8,241 nucleotides of DNA from an uncultured Oscillospiraceae bacterium (GCA_944386965.1 CALXDE010000005.1:1-8241), one strand, 5' to 3'. Positions 1 through 4,465 are shown, counted from the first letter of the stretch. Notes: generated by a model not told the origin, from the sequence alone. Made by a program: numbers and translations.

Positions 1-591
1 ACCCAGGTGCTCATGGACATCGCCAACCAGACCGGGGGCCTGGTGATCGGCACCGGGGACCTCTCTGAGCTGGCCCTGGGCTGGGCCACCTACAACGGGG
101 ACCACATGAGCATGTACGGCGTCAACGCCTCCATCCCCAAGACCCTGGTGCGCTATCTGGTGGACTATGTGGCCAAGGACAACCTGAAAAAGGACCAGGA
201 TCTCACCGACGTGCTGGAGGACATCCTGGACACGCCGGTGTCCCCGGAGCTCCTCCCCGCCATCGAGGGGAAGATCGCCCAGAAGACCGAGGATCTGGTG
301 GGACCCTACGAGCTCCACGACTTCTTCCTGTACTATATCGTCCGCTGGGCCTTCCCGCCCAAAAAGGTGCTGCGCCTGGCTCAGGCGGCCTTCGGCAAGC
401 GCTATGACCGGGAGACGATCCTCAAGTGGCTCAGGACCTTCTACCGGCGGTTCTTCACCCAGCAGTTCAAGCGCAGCTGCCTGCCCGACGGGCCGAAGAT
501 CGGCTCTGTGGCCCTCAGTCCCCGGGGCGACTGGCGGATGCCGTCGGACGCGGTGTCCGCCCTGTGGCTGGAGGAACTGGAGGGGCTGTAA
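1..591 (+). CDS. nadE: NAD(+) synthase, glutamine-hydrolysing (C-terminal part)
   Basis: This is the last 196 residues of a gene whose start lies left of the window; the frame is open from base 1 and ends at TAA 589-591. The enzyme amidates deamido-NAD+ to NAD+ using ATP and ammonia channelled from glutamine, the last step of NAD synthesis in the cytosol. The run [12 protein letters not shown], followed by [19 protein letters not shown], is the signature of the synthetase (adenylation) domain in the long two-domain form of about 640 residues, in which an N-terminal nitrilase-like glutaminase is fused to the synthetase; that N-terminal half would be off the window. A FPPKK segment and the C-terminal helical end are also present. 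No clear U-tract terminator follows; a row of GC-rich hairpins begins about 20 bases after the stop. Family assignment is firm. The full length and glutaminase half are inferred. Confidence 0.94.
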   Translation, partial: TQVLMDIANQTGGLVIGTGDLSELALGWATYNGDHMSMYGVNASIPKTLVRYLVDYVAKDNLKKDQDLTDVLEDILDTPVSPELLPAIEGKIAQKTEDLVGPYELHDFFLYYIVRWAFPPKKVLRLAQAAFGKRYDRETILKWLRTFYRRFFTQQFKRSCLPDGPKIGSVALSPRGDWRMPSDAVSALWLEELEGL

Positions 592-646
592 GGCTTTCCA
601 GCTCGCTTGCCGCCGGGCAAAGGCGGTGTCCCCCGGCCGCGGGGGC

Positions 647-698
647 GGAGACGTTTCACGTCTCCAGAGACGGCATCCGCCCCCCATTGTGGGGGGCG
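647..698. repeat. Two adjacent GC-rich hairpins after nadE
   Basis: A 7-bp stem GGAGACG/CGTCTCC (647-653 with 659-665, loop TTTCA) is followed by an 8-bp stem CGCCCCCC/GGGGGGCG (678-685 with 691-698, loop ATTGT). Neither has an immediate T-run on the plus strand, so they are at best weak terminators for nadE. They may be intergenic repeats. Confidence 0.5.
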
Positions 699-708
699 CT
701 CCACCCCC

Positions 709-738
709 CTTTTCTTTTCGCCGCGCCGAAAAGAAAAG
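709..738. repeat. Perfect 12-bp palindromic hairpin, CTTTTCTTTTCG type
   Basis: CTTTTCTTTTCG (709-720) pairs perfectly with CGAAAAGAAAAG (727-738) around a 6-base loop. A further partial copy of the purine arm (GAAAAGAAAAGGGCGC) lies just downstream near 753-769. One arm is purely pyrimidine-rich and the other purine-rich, the same design as the hairpin at 1121-1148. This looks like a dispersed intergenic palindrome rather than a terminator. Confidence 0.55.
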
Positions 739-885
739 CGCCGTGGACGGTGGAAAAGAAAAGGGCGCTTATTCCTGACGAACAGGGGCGGACTTGACCA
801 CTCAACCAGGCGTCAGCGGCTTTGCGGCGTCTTTGTTACCCCGCCGTCCTCTTTCCGCGCCTTCCGTTTCACTAGGCGCTACTCA

Positions 886-999
886 GGCAGTGATCGGAGG
901 CTCGGGATCTGCGCCGCAGATGGTGCTGAAAACACCATATCAGCGGCAGCGGTCGCCAGCGATTCGTCGATTCGACGACTTGCGCCGCCGATGACTGCC
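886..999. repeat. Nested inverted repeat with outer 12-base arms
   Basis: GGCAGTGATCGG (886-897) is the reverse complement, with one mismatch, of CCGATGACTGCC (988-999). Between these arms are shorter stems: ATCTGC/GCAGAT (907-912, 916-921), overlapping ATGGTG/CACCAT (920-925, 933-938), and TCGTCG/CGACGA (964-969, 973-978). A further stem CTGCCA/TGGCAG (995-1000, 1012-1017) overlaps the right arm. Several of these exclude one another. The pattern fits either a multibranched RNA or a small inverted-repeat element. Function unknown. Confidence 0.45.
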
Positions 1000-1039
1000 A
1001 ATCTTTCCGCATGGCAGCCCCCGTAAAAACCCGGGGGTT

Positions 1040-1110
1040 CTCAGGGGGTGAAATTTTGAGGACCGTTCACCGCCCTTTGGTGATAAGGTCCGACAATTTC
1101 ATCCCCTGAG
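1040..1110. repeat. 71-base inverted repeat with a 16-bp stem and inner stems
   Basis: CTCAGGGGGTGAAATT (1040-1055) pairs along its whole length with AATTTCATCCCCTGAG (1095-1110), with a single G-U pair (1048 with 1102). Inside, GGACC/GGTCC (1060-1064, 1087-1091) and TCACC/GGTGA (1067-1071, 1079-1083) continue the same arm, ending in a 7-base loop. The whole unit folds as one long hairpin with two small internal loops. No coding content and no T-run follow it. It could be a structured RNA, a miniature palindromic repeat, or a transcript-processing signal. Confidence 0.6.
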
Positions 1111-1120
1111 CGTCCTTTTG

Positions 1121-1172
1121 CCTACTTTTCCCACGGGGGAAAAGTAGGTCGCGCCGGGGCGCGAAACGCCCC
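1121..1172. repeat. Perfect 12-bp palindrome CCTACTTTTCCC plus adjoining GC hairpin
   Basis: CCTACTTTTCCC (1121-1132) pairs perfectly with GGGAAAAGTAGG (1137-1148) around a 4-base loop. Immediately after it GGGGCG (1156-1161) pairs with CGCCCC (1167-1172). Its pyrimidine/purine arm design matches the 709-738 palindrome, suggesting both belong to a class of intergenic repeats in this genome. I cannot confirm other copies from this window. Confidence 0.55.
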
Positions 1173-1296
1173 GCCTCCGGAGGAAGGCTCCTCCAATCCC
1201 CCGCCGATTCCGGCGGAAAAGTCAACCCTCCCCCGGGGACAAGCTCCCCCCGGATTCTGGGGGAAACCATCACCAACCAAGGAGGTTTTTTCGTAG

Positions 1297-2019
1297 ATGG
1301 ATGCTATGCATTCCGCCGGCGGCGCCCAAAGCGGGCCCATCGACATTCCGGCGATCCTTGCCCATGTGGACCACACCCTGCTGACCCAGGGGGCCACCTG
1401 GGATGAGATCCGCGCCCTCTGCGACGACGGCGTCCGCTTCGGCTGCGCCAGCGTGTGCATCCCGCCGGTCTATGTGCGCCCGGCCCGGGCCTATCTGGCC
1501 GACCGTCTCCCGGTGTGCACGGTCATCGGCTTTCCCAACGGATACGCCGACACCGCCGTCAAGTGTTTCGAGGCCGCCCGGGCCGCGGAGAGCGGCGCGG
1601 ACGAGATCGACATGGTCATCCATGTCGGGGCGGTGAAGGACGGCCGGTGGGACGATGTGCTGGGAGAGATCCGGGCGGTGCGGGAGGCCGTGCCGGACAG
1701 GATTTTGAAGGTGATCATCGAGACGTGCCTGCTCACCCAGGCCGAGAAGATCCGCCTGTGCCGGATCGTTTCGGACGCCGGAGCGGACTTCATCAAGCCC
1801 TCCACGGGCTTTGCCGGGGGCGGGGCCACCCGGGAGGATGTGGCCCTGCTGGCCGCCCATGTCTCCCCGGGGGTGAAGGTCAAGGCCGCCGGGGGCATTG
1901 CCAGCCTCCGGGACGCGGCGGATTTCCTGGCCCTGGGGGCCAGCCGTCTGGGCACGTCCCGGATCGTAAAAATCGTAAAGGAGATGGAACACCATGGATC
2001 ATCAGGAAGCGTTGTATGA
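1297..2019 (+). CDS. deoC: Deoxyribose-phosphate aldolase
   Basis: This 240-residue cytosolic class I aldolase cleaves 2-deoxy-D-ribose 5-phosphate to glyceraldehyde 3-phosphate and acetaldehyde, the last step of deoxynucleoside catabolism. The start is ATG 1297, 11 bases after AAGGAGG (1279-1285). Family landmarks are in order: SVCIPPVYV (52-60), TVIGFPNG (75-82), EIDMVIHVGA (103-112) with the conserved Asp105, KVIIETCLL (138-146), the Schiff-base lysine Lys167 in FIKPSTGF, the second active-site lysine Lys196 in VKAAGGI, and the phosphate-binding GASRLGTS (214-221). The usual motif is FIKTSTGF, so Pro168 is an oddity next to the catalytic lysine. Its last 26 bases overlap the next gene, suggesting translational coupling. 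No other deo genes are in the window. Identity is firm. Confidence 0.95.
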   Translation: MDAMHSAGGAQSGPIDIPAILAHVDHTLLTQGATWDEIRALCDDGVRFGCASVCIPPVYVRPARAYLADRLPVCTVIGFPNGYADTAVKCFEAARAAESGADEIDMVIHVGAVKDGRWDDVLGEIRAVREAVPDRILKVIIETCLLTQAEKIRLCRIVSDAGADFIKPSTGFAGGGATREDVALLAAHVSPGVKVKAAGGIASLRDAADFLALGASRLGTSRIVKIVKEMEHHGSSGSVV

Positions 2020-2224
2020 GCTCCAGGACTGCCCCGCCTGCCGGGAGGGGGCCGGGCTCATGGAGCACGAGGGCGGCTGGTGCTGCTATGTGACGTGCAT
2101 GGACTGCGGCGCCCAGACCGCCCACTTCGCCTATCACAACGACGCCGAGCGGGCCGAGGCGGAGAAGAAGGCGGCCTATACCTGGAACATCGGGAAGGTC
2201 ATCCGCATGGACCCGGGCGAGTAA
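1994..2224 (+). CDS. Small zinc-ribbon protein, Lar-like
   Basis: This is a 76-residue protein with two CxxC knuckles, CPAC (Cys13, Cys16) and CMDC (Cys35, Cys38), which should bind one zinc. They are followed by GAQT, an alanine/glutamate-rich helix (about 50-62) and a terminal TWN (63-65). The order CPxC - GGW - V.C..CGA - helix - WN resembles the Lar family (restriction alleviation protein, Pfam Lar_restr_allev), a name used for many small zinc ribbons, often in phages. The best-known member modulates type I restriction; no such role can be inferred here. The start ATG 1994 has AAAGGAG ten bases upstream, inside deoC, and overlaps it by 26 bases in another frame, so the two are probably co-translated. 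Real gene: likely. Exact function: unknown. Confidence 0.75.
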   Translation: MDHQEALYELQDCPACREGAGLMEHEGGWCCYVTCMDCGAQTAHFAYHNDAERAEAEKKAAYTWNIGKVIRMDPGE

Positions 2225-2236
2225 GCATCCCCGGGG

Positions 2237-2304
2237 GCGGGGAGGCCGGGCCTCCCCGCGGCAGTCCCCGGCGGAAAAATTTTCTCCGCCGGGGGAAAAT
2301 TTTT
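2237..2304 (+). terminator. Probable terminator region of the deoC unit
   Basis: Two strong hairpins follow the zinc-ribbon gene. The first is GCGGGGAGGC/GCCTCCCCGC (2237-2246, 2250-2259, 3-base loop). The second is CCCCGGCGGA/TCCGCCGGGG (2266-2275, 2285-2294, 9-base loop), followed by GAAAATTTTTC. The T-run is offset by five bases from the second stem, so termination efficiency is uncertain. An alternative stem, GAAAAATTTT with AAAATTTTTC (2274-2283, 2296-2305), excludes the second hairpin. Confidence 0.5.
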
Positions 2305-2305
2305 C

Positions 2306-2334
2306 TTTACATCTCCACCCGGGCCTGCTATAAT
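2306..2334 (+). promoter_or_regulatory. Strong sigma-A promoter ahead of the riboswitch-like leader
   Basis: TTTACA (2306-2311) and a perfect TATAAT (2329-2334) are separated by 17 bases. This is the best promoter in the window and predicts a transcript starting near 2341, just upstream of the riboswitch-like fold. Confidence 0.8.
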
Positions 2335-2358
2335 AATTCCTGTAAAAACTGCATCGTG

Positions 2359-2473
2359 CGCTGTCCCTCCGCCGGACCCTCCGGCGGCGCGGAATGGGGT
2401 GAGAGGCCCCGCGAGTCGGTCACTGTGATCCCGCCTTTGGAGCGGGTAAGTCAGATACGCTTGGGGAACAGCG
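2359..2473 (+). promoter_or_regulatory. Cobalamin riboswitch (candidate)
   Basis: The predicted transcript matches conserved parts of the B12 (cobalamin) aptamer in order. GGAAT and GGGGTGAGAGGCCCC (2391-2410) fit the GGAA..GGUG.AA..CC hairpin. GGTCACTGTGA (2418-2428) fits the CCACUGU.A element. CCCGC/GCGGG (2430-2434, 2442-2446) forms the following stem. AAGTCAGATAC (2448-2458) fits the AAGUCAGgAuAC junction. A closing helix is visible: CGCTGTCCC (2359-2367) pairs with GGGAACAGCG (2464-2473, one bulged A). A peripheral 8-bp hairpin CCGCCGGA/TCCGGCGG lies at 2369-2387. A promoter sits 25 bases upstream and an intrinsic terminator 65 bases downstream. The ligand assignment rests on motif recall, not on a covariance-model search. 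The element differs from consensus in GGTCACTGTGA and in lacking one G of CAGGAUAC. Confidence 0.7.
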
Positions 2474-2538
2474 GGATTTCTGCCGGAACCGGAAATGCGC
2501 CCAGTTTCGGTCTTGCCCTTGGCGGCGGGACCTTTTTT

Positions 2539-2571
2539 GCACCTTCCGAACCGGCGGAGGGTGCGTTTTTT
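2539..2571 (+). terminator. Intrinsic terminator of the riboswitch leader
   Basis: GCACCTTCCG (2539-2548) pairs with CGGAGGGTGC (2555-2564; one G-U) around a 6-base loop, followed by GTTTTTT (2565-2571): a textbook Rho-independent terminator. Upstream CGGAA-A-TGC (2490-2498) can pair with the terminator's 5' arm (TTCCG 2544-2548 and GCA 2539-2541), giving a plausible antiterminator. This suits transcriptional control by the upstream aptamer. Confidence 0.8.
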
Positions 2572-2642
2572 CTGCCCATTTTGCCGGCGGTTCCCCGTTC
2601 CGGGCCGGTGGGGCGGCCCGGGGAGACGCGGGACGGCCGGGG

Positions 2643-2650
2643 ACCTCCTT
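2643..2650 (+). promoter_or_regulatory. Anti-Shine-Dalgarno sequence ACCTCCTT in the leader
   Basis: CCTCCTT (2644-2650) is exactly complementary to AAGGAGG (2782-2788), the ribosome binding site of the lipoprotein gene. In a transcript reading through the terminator, this 7-bp pairing could mask that site. The intervening bases hold the long hairpin at 2672-2713. Could be coincidence. Confidence 0.3.
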
Positions 2651-2671
2651 CAAAAAACGCTCTATATGGAA

Positions 2672-2713
2672 GCCGGAAGGCGCCGCTTTCGCGAGAGAGC
2701 GGCGCCTTCCGGC
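2672..2713. repeat. 19-bp near-perfect palindromic hairpin with GCGA loop
   Basis: GCCGGAAGGCGCCGCT (2672-2687) pairs perfectly with AGCGGCGCCTTCCGGC (2698-2713), and TTC/GAG extends it inward (one G-U) to a GNRA-type GCGA tetraloop at 2691-2694. There is no adjacent T-run on the plus strand, so it is not a standard terminator. It sits between the riboswitch terminator and the lipoprotein gene. It may be a mobile palindromic repeat or an mRNA processing/stability element. Confidence 0.65.
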
Positions 2714-2744
2714 GCGGTGGGACATAGAATGGCCGCCCTCCGCC

Positions 2745-2750
2745 TATACT
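2745..2750 (+). promoter_or_regulatory. Possible -10 box for the lipoprotein gene
   Basis: TATACT (2745-2750) lies 47 bases before the start codon. No good -35 at standard spacing is visible (GACATA at 2721-2726, 18 bases upstream, is poor). The context CTATACTATTCC resembles CTATAATAATTCC of the riboswitch promoter. If real, it would let the lipoprotein gene be transcribed independently of the riboswitch. Confidence 0.35.
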
Positions 2751-2796
2751 ATTCCGGGGCGCGACGCCCCAAGCGGTACAAAAGGAGGGAGAATGG

Positions 2797-3012
2797 ATGA
2801 AGCGGAGACTCTGGGCGCTCCTGTGCGCCCTGGCCCTGGCCGCGTCCCTGACGGCCTGCCGCGCCGACAACGCCGACCAGCGCGGCGGCCTGGCCGGCGA
2901 TGTGGAGCGGGGGCTGGAGGACGCCGGAGACGGCCTCCGGGACGCCAAGGACGATCTGGAGGACGACCTGGACAGGATGATCGAGGACGGCGACCTCACC
3001 GGCGACAGGTAG
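2797..3012 (+). CDS. Small acidic lipoprotein with heptad repeat
   Basis: This is a 71-residue predicted lipoprotein of unknown function. Residues 1-21 form a lipoprotein signal peptide: MKRR, a hydrophobic core (5-17) and lipobox LTAC with Cys21 as the lipidated residue. The mature 50 residues are highly acidic (18 Asp/Glu against 7 Arg/Lys). They place Leu40, Leu47, Leu54 and Met61 exactly seven apart, indicating an amphipathic or coiled-coil helix (about 35-62). ATG 2797 has GGAGGG (2784-2789) seven bases upstream; ATG 2793 in another frame is too close to the ribosome binding site and gives a longer frame without a signal sequence. The only gene downstream of the cobalamin-riboswitch-like leader, it is separated from that terminator by 225 bases. 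It ends before a bidirectional terminator. A role in the cell envelope is inferred; no family is recognised. Confidence 0.75.
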   Translation: MKRRLWALLCALALAASLTACRADNADQRGGLAGDVERGLEDAGDGLRDAKDDLEDDLDRMIEDGDLTGDR

Positions 3013-3018
3013 CCCCGG

Positions 3019-3060
3019 AAAAACGGGAGAGGGCCGCCCCCGGGCGGCCCTCTCCCCGTT
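3019..3060. terminator. Bidirectional terminator between the lipoprotein gene and trxA
   Basis: GGGAGAGGGCCGCC (3025-3038) pairs perfectly with GGCGGCCCTCTCCC (3043-3056) around CCCG, with a further CG.. extension across one bulged base. On the minus strand the stem is followed by a T-run (AAAAA at 3019-3023 on plus), ideal for trxA. On the plus strand the tail CGTTCTTCTATT is weaker. It serves two convergent genes. Confidence 0.8.
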
Positions 3061-3063
3061 CTT

Positions 3064-3381
3064 CTATTGGATGTCCAGCGCCGCGAGGATCTGCTCCCTG
3101 CTCTGCCCGCCGATGAGGCGGCGGACCTCCTGCCCATTGACAATTACAGCCAGAGTGGGTACACTCATAATGCGGTACTGCCGCACCAGCTCCGGGGTCT
3201 GGTCCACGTCGGCCTTGCAGACCTTGTAGCGCCCGCCGCTCTCCGAGGCGATCTCCTCGATGAGGGGGGCGAGCATCTGGCAGGGGCCGCACCAGGTGGC
3301 AAAGAAGTCCACCAGCACGGGCACGCTGCTGTGCAGCACCTCGGTTTTGAAGGTGCTGTCATTTACCTCGATGACGGCCAT
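3064..3381 (-). CDS. trxA: Thioredoxin
   Basis: This is a 105-residue cytosolic thioredoxin that reduces disulfides in client proteins and is itself re-reduced by TrxB. The redox motif WCGPC spans residues 30-34 (Cys31, Cys34) after VLVDFFAT. Asp25 is the buried acid, and the cis-proline is Pro75 in SVPT. The length and the final GGQSREQI helix are typical of the family. The start is ATG at 3381-3379 (MAVIEVND), preceded by GGGAGG at seven bases' spacing. The frame stays open further upstream to 3573, but that extension crosses the promoter and has no ribosome binding site. The gene is divergent from trxB, with start codons 139 bases apart, and convergent with the lipoprotein gene across a strong terminator. 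Identity and start are firm. Confidence 0.97.
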   Translation of the reverse strand: MAVIEVNDSTFKTEVLHSSVPVLVDFFATWCGPCQMLAPLIEEIASESGGRYKVCKADVDQTPELVRQYRIMSVPTLAVIVNGQEVRRLIGGQSREQILAALDIQ

Positions 3382-3409
3382 GGCCTGTCCTCCCTGTGCG
3401 TTAGAGTCC

Positions 3410-3425
3410 CTGGCAGGGCTGCCAG
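3410..3425. promoter_or_regulatory. Palindrome CTGGCAGGGCTGCCAG in the trxA leader
   Basis: CTGGCAG and CTGCCAG form a near-perfect palindrome starting a couple of bases downstream of the predicted trxA transcription start (about 3427, minus strand). It may be a repressor operator or, in the mRNA, a 5' stem of 6 bp that protects the transcript. Confidence 0.4.
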
Positions 3426-3433
3426 TGTTCCCT

Positions 3434-3461
3434 ATTGTACCAAATTTTTCGCAAAATACAA
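3434..3461 (-). promoter_or_regulatory. trxA promoter
   Basis: Read on the minus strand, a TACAAT -10 (3439-3434) lies 16 bases after TTGTAT (3461-3456), or 17 after CTTGTA. The -10 is good and the -35 moderate. The predicted start near 3427 gives a leader of about 45 bases to trxA. Confidence 0.6.
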
Positions 3462-3476
3462 GATGGATTTTATGAA
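3448..3476 (+). promoter_or_regulatory. Candidate trxB promoter and 5' leader hairpin
   Basis: TTCGCA (3448-3453) and TATGAA (3471-3476), 17 bases apart, match the consensus at four of six positions each. This is the AT-rich core of the divergent region and overlaps the trxA promoter by 14 bases. Just downstream a 7-bp hairpin GGCCGGC/GCCGGCC (3486-3492, 3498-3504) sits immediately before the trxB ribosome binding site AAAGGAG (3507-3513). Confidence 0.45.
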
Positions 3477-3520
3477 ATTCGACTGGGCCGGCAGAGAGCC
3501 GGCCGGAAAGGAGCGTCTGC

Positions 3521-4429
3521 ATGCGGGATGTACTCATCATCGGCGGGGGTCCGGCGGGCCTCACCGCCGCCATCTATGCCGTCCGGGCCGGGCTGGACAC
3601 CCTGATCCTGGAGGGGTTCCAGCTGGGGGGCCAGGTGGCCGTGTCGGCGGAGGTGGACAACTACCCCGCCGTGCCCCACACCATGGGCTGGGTCCTGGCC
3701 AACAGCATGGCCCAGCAGGTGGAGGCCATGGGTGTGCCCACCCAGTACGGCCGGGCCGCGTCCCTGGCGGCGGAGGAGGGGCGCTTTCGGGTGCGGGTGG
3801 AGGGCGGAGAGGACATCCTGTGCCGCTCCGTGATCCTCGCCAACGGCGCCAGGCGGCGCAAGCTGGGCTGCCCCGGGGAGGAGGACTTCCTGGGCCGGGG
3901 GGTCAGCTACTGCGCCACCTGCGACGGGGCCTTCTTCCGGGGAAAGGACGTGGCGGTGATGGGGGGCGGCAACACCGCCGTGGAGGACGCCCTCTACCTC
4001 TCGGGCATCTGCCGCAGCGTGACGCTGCTCTTCCGCCGGGACCGCCTCACCGCCCAGCGCAAGCTCGTTGAGGCGGCGGAAAAGCAGGCCAACCTCCGCC
4101 TGTGCCCCAGGTCCCTGGTCACCGCCGTGGAGGGGGGCGAGCTGGTGGAGGCCGTGGAGGTCACGGACCAGGACACCGGCGCGAAGCGGCGGCTGCCTGT
4201 CTCGGCCCTGTTTGTGGCCATCGGCCTGGCCCCGGACAACGGCCCCTTCGCCCCGCCCCTGGCCCTGGATGACTACGGGTACGTCCTGGCCGGGGAGGAC
4301 TGCCTGACCAACGTGCCCGGGGTGTTTGCCGCCGGGGACAGCCGCACCAAGCTCCTGCGCCAGATCGTCACCGCCGTGGCCGACGGGGCCGTGGCGGCCA
4401 TGCAGGCCGAGCGCTTCCTCCACGGGTGA
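3521..4429 (+). CDS. trxB: Thioredoxin-disulfide reductase
   Basis: This 302-residue FAD flavoenzyme of the low-molecular-weight type transfers electrons from NADPH to thioredoxin in the cytosol. The FAD-binding Rossmann motif GGGPAG is at 8-13, and GGQV (36-39) follows. The redox-active pair is Cys131/Cys134 in CATCDG. The NADPH-binding GGGNTAVEDA spans 148-157, and the FRRD segment (171-174) carries the arginines that bind the 2'-phosphate. The C-terminal FAD motif GVFAAGDSR is near 267-275. The start ATG 3521 is seven bases after AAAGGAG. Two deviations from the usual consensus are ANGAR in place of ATGA.R (107-111) and GGGNTA in place of GGGDSA; both are seen among divergent members and do not remove catalytic residues. 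With divergent trxA it makes a complete thioredoxin system. Identity is firm. Confidence 0.95.
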   Translation: MRDVLIIGGGPAGLTAAIYAVRAGLDTLILEGFQLGGQVAVSAEVDNYPAVPHTMGWVLANSMAQQVEAMGVPTQYGRAASLAAEEGRFRVRVEGGEDILCRSVILANGARRRKLGCPGEEDFLGRGVSYCATCDGAFFRGKDVAVMGGGNTAVEDALYLSGICRSVTLLFRRDRLTAQRKLVEAAEKQANLRLCPRSLVTAVEGGELVEAVEVTDQDTGAKRRLPVSALFVAIGLAPDNGPFAPPLALDDYGYVLAGEDCLTNVPGVFAAGDSRTKLLRQIVTAVADGAVAAMQAERFLHG

Positions 4430-4436
4430 GCCGGGT

Positions 4437-4465
4437 TTGCCAAAGGGCGCCGGGTGTGTTATACT
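4437..4465 (+). promoter_or_regulatory. Promoter of the lspA-rluD unit
   Basis: TTGCCA (4437-4442) and TATACT (4460-4465) are spaced by 17 bases, and a TG two bases before the -10 (4457-4458) makes it an extended -10 promoter. It begins eight bases after the trxB stop codon. The predicted leader is about 65 bases, with a small GACCG/CGGTC hairpin at its start. Confidence 0.7.

Larger units (their letters stand above)
592..1296. other. Long non-coding stretch between nadE and deoC, rich in hairpins
   Basis: These 705 bases contain no reading frame I would call a gene. Open frames exist on both strands, but they lack ribosome binding sites, read through palindromes and have low-complexity Arg/Pro/Ser-rich translations. 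What the stretch holds is a succession of inverted repeats, listed separately (647-698, 709-738, 886-999, 1040-1110, 1121-1172), plus further GC hairpins such as GGAGG/CCTCC around 1179-1194 and CCGCCG/CGGCGG near 1200-1216. I found no convincing sigma-A promoter for deoC here. The region may be a cluster of dispersed intergenic repeats, a structured RNA, or the decayed remains of an element. Confidence 0.6.

Noticed and set aside
607..1026. Open frame of 139 codons (and overlapping ones) in the nadE-deoC gap
   Set aside because: No ribosome binding site, a translation rich in Arg/Pro/Ser, and it crosses several palindromes; it looks like a chance open frame in GC-rich DNA.
592..1296. CRISPR array or tRNA gene in the hairpin-rich gap
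   Set aside because: No regularly spaced direct repeats, and no cloverleaf with a T-loop sequence could be found.
1994..2224. Prophage or restriction-related island suggested by the Lar-like gene
   Set aside because: No integrase, phage structural gene, restriction gene or attachment repeat is visible nearby; the gene overlaps deoC in a housekeeping setting.
2451..3143. Minus-strand open frame of 230 codons across the riboswitch and lipoprotein region
   Set aside because: It runs through a terminator, a 19-bp palindrome and the lipoprotein gene in antisense; Ser/Arg/Pro-rich composition and no family resemblance.
3067..4071. Plus-strand open frame of 334 codons antisense to trxA and out of frame with trxB
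   Set aside because: It overlaps two unmistakable genes; the translation is Gly/Arg-rich shadow sequence.
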